Below the pieces are notes generated by a model. That model saw only the letters and a program-made list of their open reading frames with translations. It was not told the DNA's origin and searched no databases. A stretch of DNA of 64,000 nt from contig NZ_JFHR01000010.1 in the NCBI RefSeq assembly GCF_000722875.1, forward strand, positions 1 to 64,000, written 5' to 3'. Shown here in pieces: positions 9,335 to 17,275 of this stretch. The position numbers and the translations under genes were made by a program. Each line of letters opens with the position of its first letter. Position 1 is the stretch's first letter. The DNA comes from Sphingobium chlorophenolicum (GTDB lineage: Bacteria > Pseudomonadota > Alphaproteobacteria > Sphingomonadales > Sphingomonadaceae).

Positions 9335-9358
9335 TCATTAAAATCGCACTATCAATGA
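9335..9358. promoter_or_regulatory. Candidate LysR-type dyad upstream of the hydroxylase gene
   Basis: TCATT (9335-9339) and AATGA (9354-9358) form an interrupted dyad with 14 bases between them. It lies in the 88-base gap between the LysR gene (9325) and the hydroxylase gene (9414). The position fits a LysR operator, but the arms are only 5 bp. Confidence 0.3.
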
Positions 9359-9413
9359 ACTGGAAGCCTGACCGACGCCAGCTTAAAAAATCGTTCGAAG
9401 AGGGAGAGGAACG

Positions 9414-10247
9414 ATGTCCTATTATGGTCCGGTGCTTGCCGTCACGGCGATCATCCTGCTGACGGAAATTGTCATGGGTCGTCATCGCGGCATTTACCGC
9501 CGCGAGGATATATGGGTGATCGGGCTGTGCGCGCTGCTCAATCCGCTGGTCACGCGGACATTGGCGGGGCTGCTGATCGCGGGCGCGGCGGCGCTGTTGC
9601 TGCCGCAGGGGAAGGGCGCGCTGGCGCATCTTCCGTTGCTGCCTTCCTATATCGGCCTGTTCCTGCTGGTGGAGTTCGCCTTTTACTGGGGGCATCGTTG
9701 GGCGCATGAGGGGCAGCGGAGGCCCGCGCTTCGCTGGCTTTGGAAGATCCACAGAACCCATCATGCGGGCCGGTATATGAACGTGCTGGTGACGCAGCGC
9801 GTCAATCTGTTCTGGTCGTTCGTCGTGCCGACCGCCTGGCTGACGGGGTTCGCGGTCTATCTGGGGCAGGGCGCGGCCGCGGGGCTGGTGGTGCTCACCA
9901 TCTTCTGCTGGAACCTCATCACCCACAGTCATTTCCGCTGGGACGACGCCATCCGCCGCCATCCGCGTTTCGGCCGCGCATTCCGGGCCGTCGAACATCT
10001 GTTGATCAGTCCCGGCATGCACCACAGCCATCATGGATATGGGAAGGATGGCGCGTCTTACCGAAATTATGCCGTCACGTTCGCCTTCATAGACTGGATG
10101 TTCGGCACGCTGCACATTCCGGAGGGGCGCCCCTGGCGTTACGGCGTGCCGGGCGCGCAGCCGCATTGGGCAGAGGAAATCTTCTACCCGCTGGTGCGCA
10201 TGCCCGCCCCGCGTGCGGATCTGGAGCCGCAAAATCCCCGCGCTTGA
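9414..10247 (+). CDS. Sterol desaturase / fatty acid hydroxylase family membrane protein
   Basis: A 277-residue membrane di-iron enzyme. The expected histidine clusters are present: HRWAHE (about residue 83), HRTHH (about 113), THSHF (about 167) and HHSHH (about 202). N-terminal hydrophobic helices (GPVLAVTAIILLTEIVMG and the segment after residue 40) and a helix pair in the middle anchor it in the inner membrane. The family hydroxylates or desaturates lipids, sterols or terpenoids with O2. A strong GAGGGAGAGGAA ribosome site precedes the ATG. The divergent LysR gene is its probable regulator. Confidence 0.85.
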   Translation: MSYYGPVLAVTAIILLTEIVMGRHRGIYRREDIWVIGLCALLNPLVTRTLAGLLIAGAAALLLPQGKGALAHLPLLPSYIGLFLLVEFAFYWGHRWAHEGQRRPALRWLWKIHRTHHAGRYMNVLVTQRVNLFWSFVVPTAWLTGFAVYLGQGAAAGLVVLTIFCWNLITHSHFRWDDAIRRHPRFGRAFRAVEHLLISPGMHHSHHGYGKDGASYRNYAVTFAFIDWMFGTLHIPEGRPWRYGVPGAQPHWAEEIFYPLVRMPAPRADLEPQNPRA

Positions 10248-10307
10248 CGAAACTAATTTACCGAGTGCATCATATCCAGCATAAATTGCCGAATATCGCC
10301 ATTATGA

Positions 10308-10321
10308 AGAACGATCGTTCT
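10308..10321. promoter_or_regulatory. 14-bp perfect palindrome upstream of the DUF1214-like gene
   Basis: AGAACGATCGTTCT is a perfect 14-bp palindrome, 52 bases before the start at 10374 and 60 bases after the hydroxylase stop. Its length and central symmetry suit a TetR-type operator. No TetR gene is adjacent; the nearest in the window is at 27252. Confidence 0.5.
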
Positions 10322-10373
10322 ATTTCACGGTCGATCTGAAACCGGCGATGTTCGGCCTGCATGGGAGATGATG

Positions 10374-11648
10374 ATGCCCCTCGAACCTGGCGACTATTTC
10401 CTGTCCGCCACCAATCCGGTTGCGAATGTCGATCAGCGCGACCTGGAAAAGCTGGCGATGCGGCTGTTCGAGCGGCCCGACGTGAAGGCCGCTCGCGCCC
10501 GCGCGGAGATTATGTGGCGGCGGGTCGCGGACAGGCTGATGCCCGCCGACCAGATGGCGCTGTTCGATGATCATGTGTCCGATTATTGTTTCAAATGCAC
10601 GCTGGTCGCGGCCAATACGGATGCCAATTTTCCCCGCGTGCTGCGCGTGTATAGCGAAGGGACCGAATGGTTCGGCCATAAGGTGCCGGGCGCGAAATGG
10701 GGCGGAGACAATCCCAACAACGCCTATCGCATCGTTCCGGTCGCGGCGGGCGGCCGTTATGAAGTGACGGGGCAACGACAGGTCGAGCCGTCGACTTATG
10801 TCACCTTTCAGTTGGTCGGCAACAGCACTACGTCGGCGACTTTGGCCTCGCTGGAACAACTTGATATGGATGTGGGCGAGGATGGCCGCTATACGCTGAC
10901 GCTGGACGATATGCCTGCCGGGGGACGGCCGAACCACCTCCAGATACCGCCGGGCACGCTTTATCTCTTCATACGCGATTCCATGGGCGATTGGGAAAGG
11001 CAGTATCCCGATGCGGTGCGGGTCCGCCGGATCGATGCGCCGACGCGGGGACCGCTGACGGACGATGAACTGGCCGCGACGGCCATAAGCAACATTCTTT
11101 CCGATGTCTTCTACGCCTATTATGCGCAGCGCCTCTTCTTCAACGGGCCGCAAATGATGACGCCGCCGGAGGGAGCGGGGTCGGTCGGCGGACTGGTGAC
11201 GCAGCAGGGCAGCCTGGGCCATTTCACGCTGCGCGAGGATGAGGCGGTGATCATCACCGCCAATTCGGCGGGCGCGACATATCGCGATATCGTGCTGCAT
11301 GACCTGTGGTTGCGCAGCCTGCCCAATCGCGACAGGCAGATCAGCCTGACCAATGCGCAGATGGTGCCGGATGCGGATGGGCGCTTTACCTATATTCTGT
11401 CCATCGCCGATCCGGGCGTGTATAACTGGCTGGACCCATGCGGCCTGCATGACGTGCTGATCCTGCACCGCTGGCAGGGGTTTCCCGATCCGGAGGCAGG
11501 GCAACCGGCGATCGAAAGCCGCAAGGTGGCGCTGGCGGCGCTGGACGATGCCTTGCCGCCCGGCGTGGTGCGGGTGACGCCTGAGCAACGCCGCGCCCAG
11601 ATCGCACGGCGGCAGGCGAGCTACGATCGCCGCTTCGCGGTCGACTGA
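10374..11648 (+). CDS. DUF1214-like protein, no signal peptide
   Basis: A 424-residue protein that I place, with moderate confidence, with DUF1214-containing proteins common in sphingomonad catabolic clusters. Recognisable parts are NNAYRIVPVAAGGRYEVTG in the N-terminal half and a C-terminal ADPGVYNWLDPCG, HRWQGF and VRVTPEQRRAQIARR. These correspond in order to segments of the larger Tat-type protein at 55715-57025, so the two are distant paralogues. There is no signal peptide. Three consecutive ATG codons occur (10368, 10371, 10374); GGGAG at 10363-10367 best fits 10374. The biochemical role of the family is not established. Confidence 0.65.
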   Translation: MPLEPGDYFLSATNPVANVDQRDLEKLAMRLFERPDVKAARARAEIMWRRVADRLMPADQMALFDDHVSDYCFKCTLVAANTDANFPRVLRVYSEGTEWFGHKVPGAKWGGDNPNNAYRIVPVAAGGRYEVTGQRQVEPSTYVTFQLVGNSTTSATLASLEQLDMDVGEDGRYTLTLDDMPAGGRPNHLQIPPGTLYLFIRDSMGDWERQYPDAVRVRRIDAPTRGPLTDDELAATAISNILSDVFYAYYAQRLFFNGPQMMTPPEGAGSVGGLVTQQGSLGHFTLREDEAVIITANSAGATYRDIVLHDLWLRSLPNRDRQISLTNAQMVPDADGRFTYILSIADPGVYNWLDPCGLHDVLILHRWQGFPDPEAGQPAIESRKVALAALDDALPPGVVRVTPEQRRAQIARRQASYDRRFAVD

Positions 11649-12066
11649 ACGGATCGCCATATTGGTCGGCCCCATCTAATATGTCGCGACATGTCGGCGG
11701 AAACATCACGGATACGATCTATGTCCGCGCACTTGCATGCAATATGCGCGAAGATTAGCCTCTCATTCATCCGGTGAAATATCGCCGGAACAAGGACAGA
11801 CGGCAGGAAGCGCCGATATCCAAACCGGTCAGAACCGGCGGATATGCTGTCCGAAGGGGAGGACAACGATGCGATCTGCGCGACGATTGGCCATTTTTAC
11901 GGATTTAATCCGCCTGCATCGCCGCCCGCGATGCGGGAAGGCCCTTATCGCCCCGCATGGCGACCATCGCCTGAGATCGCCCGCCCTTTCTTGGCGTGGT
12001 CTCCGCCCATGGGGGAGCGGCGTCCGCGACACGCGATCATAGAATAAAATAAAGGGAGAGATGGGT
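11649..12066. other. 418-base intergenic region before TonB receptor 1
   Basis: No convincing gene. It contains two overlapping palindromes, ATGTCGCGACAT (11681-11692) and CGACATGTCG (11687-11696), and the palindrome TTGCATGCAA (11733-11742). The receptor ribosome site GGGAG is at 12054-12058. Small open frames here lack ribosome sites and family-like sequence. It most likely holds the regulated promoter of the receptor. Confidence 0.5.
11730..11745. promoter_or_regulatory. TTGCATGCAA element (candidate GntR site)
   Basis: A perfect 10-bp palindrome TTGCATGCAA (11733-11742), about 325 bases upstream of the TonB receptor. It matches the core of the 16-bp palindrome at 42940-42955 and similar sites at 39413 and 40208 around the GntR gene. 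The long distance to the start makes this the weakest member of the set. Confidence 0.35.
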
Positions 12067-14640
12067 ATGAAAAAGCAGCTTTTATTCGCCAGCGCGGCCC
12101 TGTCCGCATTGTCCACGCCCTCTCTTGCGCAGGCGCAGGACGACGCGGCGCGGCCGAATGCGGGGAATGCCGATATCGTCGTGACCGCCACGCGGCGCGA
12201 GCAGCGGCTGCAGGAAGTGCCGCTGGCCGTCACGGCGTTGAGCGGCGAAACGCTGCGCAGCCGGGGTATCGAAAATCTCAACGATCTGGGGCCCGGCAAG
12301 ATTGCGGGCCTGACCTCCTATCCGCTGAACGGTACGGAAACCGGGGTTGCGCTGCAAATGCGCGGCTATGGCACGTCGGACGCATCGCAGGGCACGCAGG
12401 ATAATGCGGTCGCCTTCTATATCGACGGCATCAACATTCCGCGCGCCCAGGGCGGGGCGCTGGACCTGATCACGCCCGAACGCATCGAAGTGCTGCGCGG
12501 GCCGCAGGGGCAGTTGTTCGGCCGCAATGCGGAAGCGGGCGTGGTGCAGGTCATCGCCCGCCGTCCGAGCGGCGTGTTGGGCGGAGATTTCCGCGCCGGG
12601 ATCGGCAATTTCGACGCCTATGAAGTCAAGGGCCGCCTGGACCTGCCCGAACTGGCGGGATTCCGCATCCAGTTGTCGGGCATGTATCGCAAGAGGGGTG
12701 GATATTTCCGGAACGTCAAGAGCGCACTCCTGCAAAATATCACGCCCGTATCCAGTCCCTATTCATCCTTCCATTGGAAGACCGGGGATTATGACAAGGA
12801 TTTCCGACAGTTGAAGACCTATGGCGGCCGCGTGGCGGTCGAGCGGGATTTCGGCGATCTCAATATCTTCTATGCCTATGACAATGTCTGGGCAAAGGAC
12901 GACCAGGCGTTTCCGCAAATCCTGGTGTCGCCCAATGTCGGGACGATCGAGAATCCCAATGGGGGCATCACCGTGCCGCCCACCGGTCCCGCCACGATAT
13001 TCACGACCGATGGCGGCCGATATCAGCAATTCCCGCTGGATCTGAACAAATATCCCGACCGCGCTCCCTTTGCGATTCCGTCGCTCTATTTCATCACCAA
13101 GAATCGCGGGCATGTATTGAACCTGACCTATGGCGCCAGCGACAGTCTGACGCTGAAGTCCATCACCGGATTGCGCCGGTCCATCAATTATGGCGGTGCG
13201 GTCACGTCGCTGGGGACGTCGCCCGTCCAGGCATGGGCCAGCAATTATCTGGATTCCAAAGTCTTCAGCCAGGAATTGCAGGCGATCTACACCACGACCA
13301 ATTTCAACATCACGGTCGGCGGCATCTATTTCTACGAAGATGTGCGCGACGAACGGGACTCCGGCTTTTCCACCAACTGCCCGGCGGGCATAGCCGGTGC
13401 GCCCTGCACGCCGGGCGGCGGCCCCAGCCGCGCCCCCTATTACAGCCCGTTCGCGCCCAATGGCGGCTTCATCCGGCAATTTTCGAAGACCAACGCCTAT
13501 GCCGCCTATGGTCAGGCAAGCTGGACGCCGCCCGTGCTGGATGAACGGCTGGAACTGACGGCGGGCCTTCGCTACAGCGACGACACCAAAGCCGCCCGGC
13601 GCGACATCTTCAACGGGGTGGTACTGCCTGCCCAATTGCGCAACGAGGCCAAGGAAAAGCGCGTCGATCCCGCCTTCACGGCGAAGGTCAAGTTGACGGA
13701 GGACATCAACACCTATGTCCGCTACGCATCCGGCTTCCGCGATGGGGGTGCCAACGTCCGGTCGCAGGTTTTCACCGCTTATGATACCGAAGTGCTGAAG
13801 TCCTGGGAAATCGGCTTGAAATCGCAGTGGTTCGACCGGCGCGTCACCTTCAATATCGCGGCGTTCAAATATAAGGTCGACGACCAGCAACAGTCGATCC
13901 AGACCAGCCCCGCGACCAACCCCAGCATTTCGGATACGTTCAACGTCAGCGTTCCCTACAAGGCGAAAGGTCTGGAAGTGGAATTGAGCGCCCGGATCGT
14001 GCCGGGACTGACCATCGCGGGCAACTACACCTATGTCGACAGCAACAAGCGGCTGATCGGCATCGATCCGGTGACGCTGACCACGTTCAAGCCGAACGGC
14101 ACCAGCATCCTGCCGTCCGGTCCGTGCGCGGCGGCCCCAGCGGGCAATTGCGCGGGCGCCCTGCTGGTATCGCCGGCGGATATCGCCGCGCATCCGGGCG
14201 CGTCCTTCCTCCAACTGCTGGGGGTGGGCGCGGCCAAACATGCCGGTTCCGTTTCGGTGGACTTCAGCCAGCCGATCGATCCGGGCGTCTTCAACATTCA
14301 TTTCGACTGGACGCGCAGTTCGAAAATGACCTGTTGCGCGCCCTACAAACTGCTGACGGTGGTCAATGCGACCGGGACCGCCGCTTCGCCATCGCCGCGC
14401 TACAATCCGGGGGTGTTCACCAACCGCATCAACATGCGCACGGGCATTTCCGAAATTCCGCTGGGCAACGGGGTGAAGGGGGAGCTGGCCTTCTGGGTCA
14501 AGAACCTGCTCAACCATGTCGATCTGGGCCAGCTATTCCCGGCGGGCAATGGGCTGAGCGCCGCGCAGCCCTATCCGCAGGCGGCCACCTATCTGCAACC
14601 GCCCAGGACGATGGGCGGCGAATTCCGGGTCCAGTTCTGA
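12067..14640 (+). CDS. TonB-dependent outer-membrane receptor 1
   Basis: An 857-residue outer-membrane receptor for energised uptake of a specific substrate. It has a signal peptide (KKQLLFASAALSAL, cleavage near AQAQ) and a plug domain starting ADIVVTATRREQRLQEVP. A beta-barrel follows and the protein ends in an aromatic residue (FRVQF), as barrel proteins do. The ATG at 12067 is preferred over 12061 because GGGAG at 12054-12058 is properly spaced only to 12067. A strong terminator follows directly. The divergent-end neighbour is a GlxA-type AraC regulator. No siderophore or vitamin gene is nearby, so a catabolic substrate is the likely cargo. Confidence 0.92.
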   Translation: MKKQLLFASAALSALSTPSLAQAQDDAARPNAGNADIVVTATRREQRLQEVPLAVTALSGETLRSRGIENLNDLGPGKIAGLTSYPLNGTETGVALQMRGYGTSDASQGTQDNAVAFYIDGINIPRAQGGALDLITPERIEVLRGPQGQLFGRNAEAGVVQVIARRPSGVLGGDFRAGIGNFDAYEVKGRLDLPELAGFRIQLSGMYRKRGGYFRNVKSALLQNITPVSSPYSSFHWKTGDYDKDFRQLKTYGGRVAVERDFGDLNIFYAYDNVWAKDDQAFPQILVSPNVGTIENPNGGITVPPTGPATIFTTDGGRYQQFPLDLNKYPDRAPFAIPSLYFITKNRGHVLNLTYGASDSLTLKSITGLRRSINYGGAVTSLGTSPVQAWASNYLDSKVFSQELQAIYTTTNFNITVGGIYFYEDVRDERDSGFSTNCPAGIAGAPCTPGGGPSRAPYYSPFAPNGGFIRQFSKTNAYAAYGQASWTPPVLDERLELTAGLRYSDDTKAARRDIFNGVVLPAQLRNEAKEKRVDPAFTAKVKLTEDINTYVRYASGFRDGGANVRSQVFTAYDTEVLKSWEIGLKSQWFDRRVTFNIAAFKYKVDDQQQSIQTSPATNPSISDTFNVSVPYKAKGLEVELSARIVPGLTIAGNYTYVDSNKRLIGIDPVTLTTFKPNGTSILPSGPCAAAPAGNCAGALLVSPADIAAHPGASFLQLLGVGAAKHAGSVSVDFSQPIDPGVFNIHFDWTRSSKMTCCAPYKLLTVVNATGTAASPSPRYNPGVFTNRINMRTGISEIPLGNGVKGELAFWVKNLLNHVDLGQLFPAGNGLSAAQPYPQAATYLQPPRTMGGEFRVQF

Positions 14641-14648
14641 TCCGGCAG

Positions 14649-14680
14649 GGGGAATGGCGGCCAGCGCCATTCCCCTTTTT
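14649..14680 (+). terminator. Rho-independent terminator after TonB receptor 1
   Basis: Perfect 11-bp stem GGGGAATGGCG / CGCCATTCCCC with a 5-base loop and a following T5 tract, 8 bases after the receptor stop. It separates the receptor from the convergent AraC-family gene. Confidence 0.85.
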
Positions 14681-14693
14681 CATGGGCGGACCG

Positions 14694-15722
14694 TCAGCAT
14701 AATATCAGCGGCATGCCGAAATCCGACCCGGCCGGGCCGGACGTAGGGGACGATGCATCGCCGCCTTCCTGCTGGATGAAGGCGCGATAGCGGCTGGCGC
14801 TCATGCCCGCATGCTGGCGGAAAGCCTGTTGGAAGGATTTGAGATCATTATAGCCGATCAGGGTCGCGATCTGCGAAATGGGGCGGCTGGTGTCGCGTAG
14901 TTGCGATTGCGCGCTGCGCATGCGCACCAGCCGCAGATAGTCGCGCGGCGTCATGTCGAGCTTTGCGCGGAACCGCCGGATAAGGGTTTGCGGGCTGACC
15001 GCCAGATGCGCCGCCAGGGCGCCGATGTGCAGCCCCCGCGACGCCCGTTCGGAAAGCCACATCTGCGCGGCGGCGACCAGTGGATCGTCCGACAGTCCGG
15101 GCCGGTCCGTTTCCATGCCCATCGCGTCCGCGAGCGTGCCCGCCATGGTGGGCGACAGCATCCTGCCGATCAGGCGGGTGAGCAGGCTCATTTCTTGCGT
15201 CATGCCCCGCGCCATCATTATGCGGCCGACTTCCGTGATCGGTTCCGTCGTGTTGACCCGGATATGGGGATAGCGCCCGCGAAAGTCGGCCGCCGCGCCG
15301 CGCGCCACCGGGACGGGGCCGTTGCCGATCAGCCCGGCCTCCGCCAGCAATTCCATGCCCCGGCCGGTCGCGGATAGCTGCGCGCCCCCCGCATGCTGGG
15401 CGCGCAGCCAGTCGATCACGGGCTGAAGCCTGGCGAGATATTCAGGCGTCGCTTCCTCCGCGCAATAGAAGTCGGGGACGTGGATGTAGAGATGGGGCGT
15501 TGCGTCCAGCCCGTCTTCCACCTGCAATTTCCACCCGCCCAGAACCTGGATGGGCCGGGGGGTCGGCCCCAGCAATTTGGCGCGGGTGTGCATGCCGATA
15601 TCGTCCCTTGACCGGAACTGGCTGGCCACGCGCAGGCGCATCTGGCCGAACAGGTCCAGGAACAGGCCGATGCTGGCAAGGCATGCGCCGTCAAATCCGA
15701 TCACTGCAACATCGCGGGCCAT
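14694..15722 (-). CDS. GlxA-type AraC family transcriptional regulator
   Basis: A 342-residue regulator with an N-terminal DJ-1/PfpI-like sensing domain (begins DVAVIGFDGACLASIGLF) and a C-terminal AraC double HTH (LHIGALAAHLAVSPQTLIRRF and ISQIATLIGYNDLKSFQQAF). Such regulators usually activate adjacent catabolic genes. It lies between TonB receptor 1 and the divergent SDR operon at 15944, and either may be its target. The start codon is the CAT at 15720-15722, giving MARDVAVIGF. Confidence 0.88.
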   Translation of the reverse strand: MARDVAVIGFDGACLASIGLFLDLFGQMRLRVASQFRSRDDIGMHTRAKLLGPTPRPIQVLGGWKLQVEDGLDATPHLYIHVPDFYCAEEATPEYLARLQPVIDWLRAQHAGGAQLSATGRGMELLAEAGLIGNGPVPVARGAAADFRGRYPHIRVNTTEPITEVGRIMMARGMTQEMSLLTRLIGRMLSPTMAGTLADAMGMETDRPGLSDDPLVAAAQMWLSERASRGLHIGALAAHLAVSPQTLIRRFRAKLDMTPRDYLRLVRMRSAQSQLRDTSRPISQIATLIGYNDLKSFQQAFRQHAGMSASRYRAFIQQEGGDASSPTSGPAGSDFGMPLILC

Positions 15723-15810
15723 GAGGGATGGTAATTCAACCCCCTCATGATGTCAAAATCACACCTGACGGCAAGGCGAGGAGAATCGCATGATACATGC
15801 ATAGAAAAGA

Positions 15811-15826
15811 GGCCGAACAGTCGGCC
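15811..15826. promoter_or_regulatory. Inverted repeat in the AraC/SDR divergent promoter
   Basis: GGCCGA-acag-TCGGCC, 6-bp arms with a 4-base loop, in the 221-base gap between the AraC-family gene and the SDR operon. It may be an operator or a leader hairpin just before the small ORF at 15845. Confidence 0.35.
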
Positions 15827-15844
15827 GTTGGGAGAGTTTGAACC

Positions 15845-15940
15845 ATGATCGGGCAAATGGCCGGGTGCGCGACAGGCGCGTCCGGGGCGGCATTTTCACG
15901 TCTTTTGGCGGGCGGCATGTCCGGCCGGGGCTGGAACTGA
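15845..15940 (+). CDS. Possible 31-codon leader ORF ahead of the SDR
   Basis: ATG at 15845 follows a GGGAGAG ribosome site with about 8 bases spacing. The frame runs 31 codons and stops with TGA at 15938-15940, three bases before the SDR start. It is in the same frame as the SDR, which itself has only a weak ribosome site. The peptide (opens MIGQMAGCATGAS) resembles no family I know. It may be a translationally coupled leader or just the 5-prime untranslated region. Confidence 0.35.
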   Translation: MIGQMAGCATGASGAAFSRLLAGGMSGRGWN

Positions 15941-15943
15941 TCC

Positions 15944-16798
15944 ATGCCGCAACCCACCGAATATTATTCGCGCCTCAAAGGACGTTCGGCCATCGTCACG
16001 GGCGCGGGGACGCATGGCGACGGTGTCGGCACCGGCCGCGCCATCGCGATGCTGTTGGCGGCCGAGGGCGCTCATGTCGCGCTGGTAGACCGGGACGGGG
16101 ACTGCGTCGAGGAAACGCGCCGCCGGATCGAGGCGGCGGGGGGCAAGGCCTTCTCTCTGGTGGGCGACGTCACCGACAATGCGGATTGCCGCCATTTCGT
16201 CGAGCAGACGGTCGCGACCACCGGGCGGCTGGACATATTGGTCAATAATGTCGGCATATCCGATCCGGTGGCGCTGGACGCGGCGGACGAGAGCGGCTGG
16301 ACGCAGGTCATCGACGTGAACCTGAAAAGCGCGATGCTGATGATCCGCCATGCCGTGCCCGCGATGAAGGCGGCGGGCGGGGGTTCGATCGTCAACATCT
16401 CCTCCATCGCCGGGATGCGCGCGCATGGTTCCATCGCCTATGGCCCGTCCAAGGCGGCGATGGCGCAGCTTGCCGCCGAAATCGCGGTCATGCATGGCCG
16501 CGACGGCATTCGCGCCAATACGGTCGCGCCGGGCCATATCATGACGCCGCACGCCATGCATGTGCTGCCGCAGGGGCTGCGCACGCTGCGCCGGGCCATC
16601 GGGCCGCTGGGCGTGGAGGGCGACGCCTGGGACATCGCCCGCGCCGTCGCCTTTCTGGCCAGCGACGATGCGCGCTTCATCACCGGCGTCCTGTTGCCGG
16701 TGGACGGCGGCGTGACCCAGATCGGTCCTATTCCCGCGCACTTCCTGGCCGAAGCGGAAATCGCGGCGACTGACCAGGCAATGGAAGGAAAGATGTGA
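15944..16798 (+). CDS. SDR family NAD(P)-dependent oxidoreductase
   Basis: A 284-residue short-chain dehydrogenase/reductase. The cofactor motif is unusual: VTGAGTHGDGVGTGRA carries a few extra residues in the glycine loop. NNVG and the catalytic Ser/Tyr/Lys set (NISSIAG, YGPSKAA) are present, and VDGGVTQIG is at the C-terminal end. It heads a plus-strand operon with the CMD-family gene, which starts within its stop codon (TGATG). It probably oxidises a hydroxy intermediate. Confidence 0.88.
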   Translation: MPQPTEYYSRLKGRSAIVTGAGTHGDGVGTGRAIAMLLAAEGAHVALVDRDGDCVEETRRRIEAAGGKAFSLVGDVTDNADCRHFVEQTVATTGRLDILVNNVGISDPVALDAADESGWTQVIDVNLKSAMLMIRHAVPAMKAAGGGSIVNISSIAGMRAHGSIAYGPSKAAMAQLAAEIAVMHGRDGIRANTVAPGHIMTPHAMHVLPQGLRTLRRAIGPLGVEGDAWDIARAVAFLASDDARFITGVLLPVDGGVTQIGPIPAHFLAEAEIAATDQAMEGKM

Positions 16799-17229
16799 TG
16801 AGCGAACTGGATGAAAAGCAGAAGTCGGGTGTCGCCTTCATCACTGGCGTGATGGGCGAACATTTCGGCGGCGCGTTCAACGAAGCCGCGACATCGAACC
16901 GTTTCGGGTCGGACATTACCCGCATGGCGGCGGGATGGGCGTTTCACGATGCCTGGCGGCATGAAGGCATCAGCCGCAAGGAAAAGAGCATCGCCGTCAT
17001 TTCGGCCCTGATCGCGTCGCGTCAGTCGCTGGAACTGAAGAACCATGTGAAGATCGGCCTGGCCAACGGCCTGACGGTGGCGGAGCTGGAAGGGTTGCTG
17101 GTGCAACTGACGCCCTATGTGGGGTTTCCCTGCATTGCGTCCGCGCAGACGGCGGTGATCACCGCGATGCGCGAGGCCGGGGTGTCGCCCGAAGGTCTGC
17201 CGACTTCGGAAGAGCGCGGCCTGTTGTGA
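16798..17229 (+). CDS. Carboxymuconolactone decarboxylase (CMD) family protein
   Basis: A 143-residue all-helical CMD-domain protein (SRKEKSIAVISALIASRQ, LKNHVKIGLANGLT, LLVQLTPYVGFPC). It lacks the CxxC of AhpD peroxidases, so it fits the decarboxylase/lactone side of the family rather than antioxidant enzymes. Its ATG shares a base with the SDR stop codon, and TonB receptor 2 follows 46 bases later. In this context it may act on a lactone or a beta-keto acid; no aromatic-ring cleavage genes are adjacent. Confidence 0.82.
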   Translation: MSELDEKQKSGVAFITGVMGEHFGGAFNEAATSNRFGSDITRMAAGWAFHDAWRHEGISRKEKSIAVISALIASRQSLELKNHVKIGLANGLTVAELEGLLVQLTPYVGFPCIASAQTAVITAMREAGVSPEGLPTSEERGLL

Positions 17230-17275
17230 CGACTTGGCAATAATAGCGAACATCAATGTTTCAGGGGAGGTTTTC

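Noticed and set aside
15938-15943. TGA readthrough joining the leader ORF and the SDR as one protein
   Set aside because: The SDR begins with a normal N-terminus for the family, and nothing suggests recoding. Coupling is the simpler reading.
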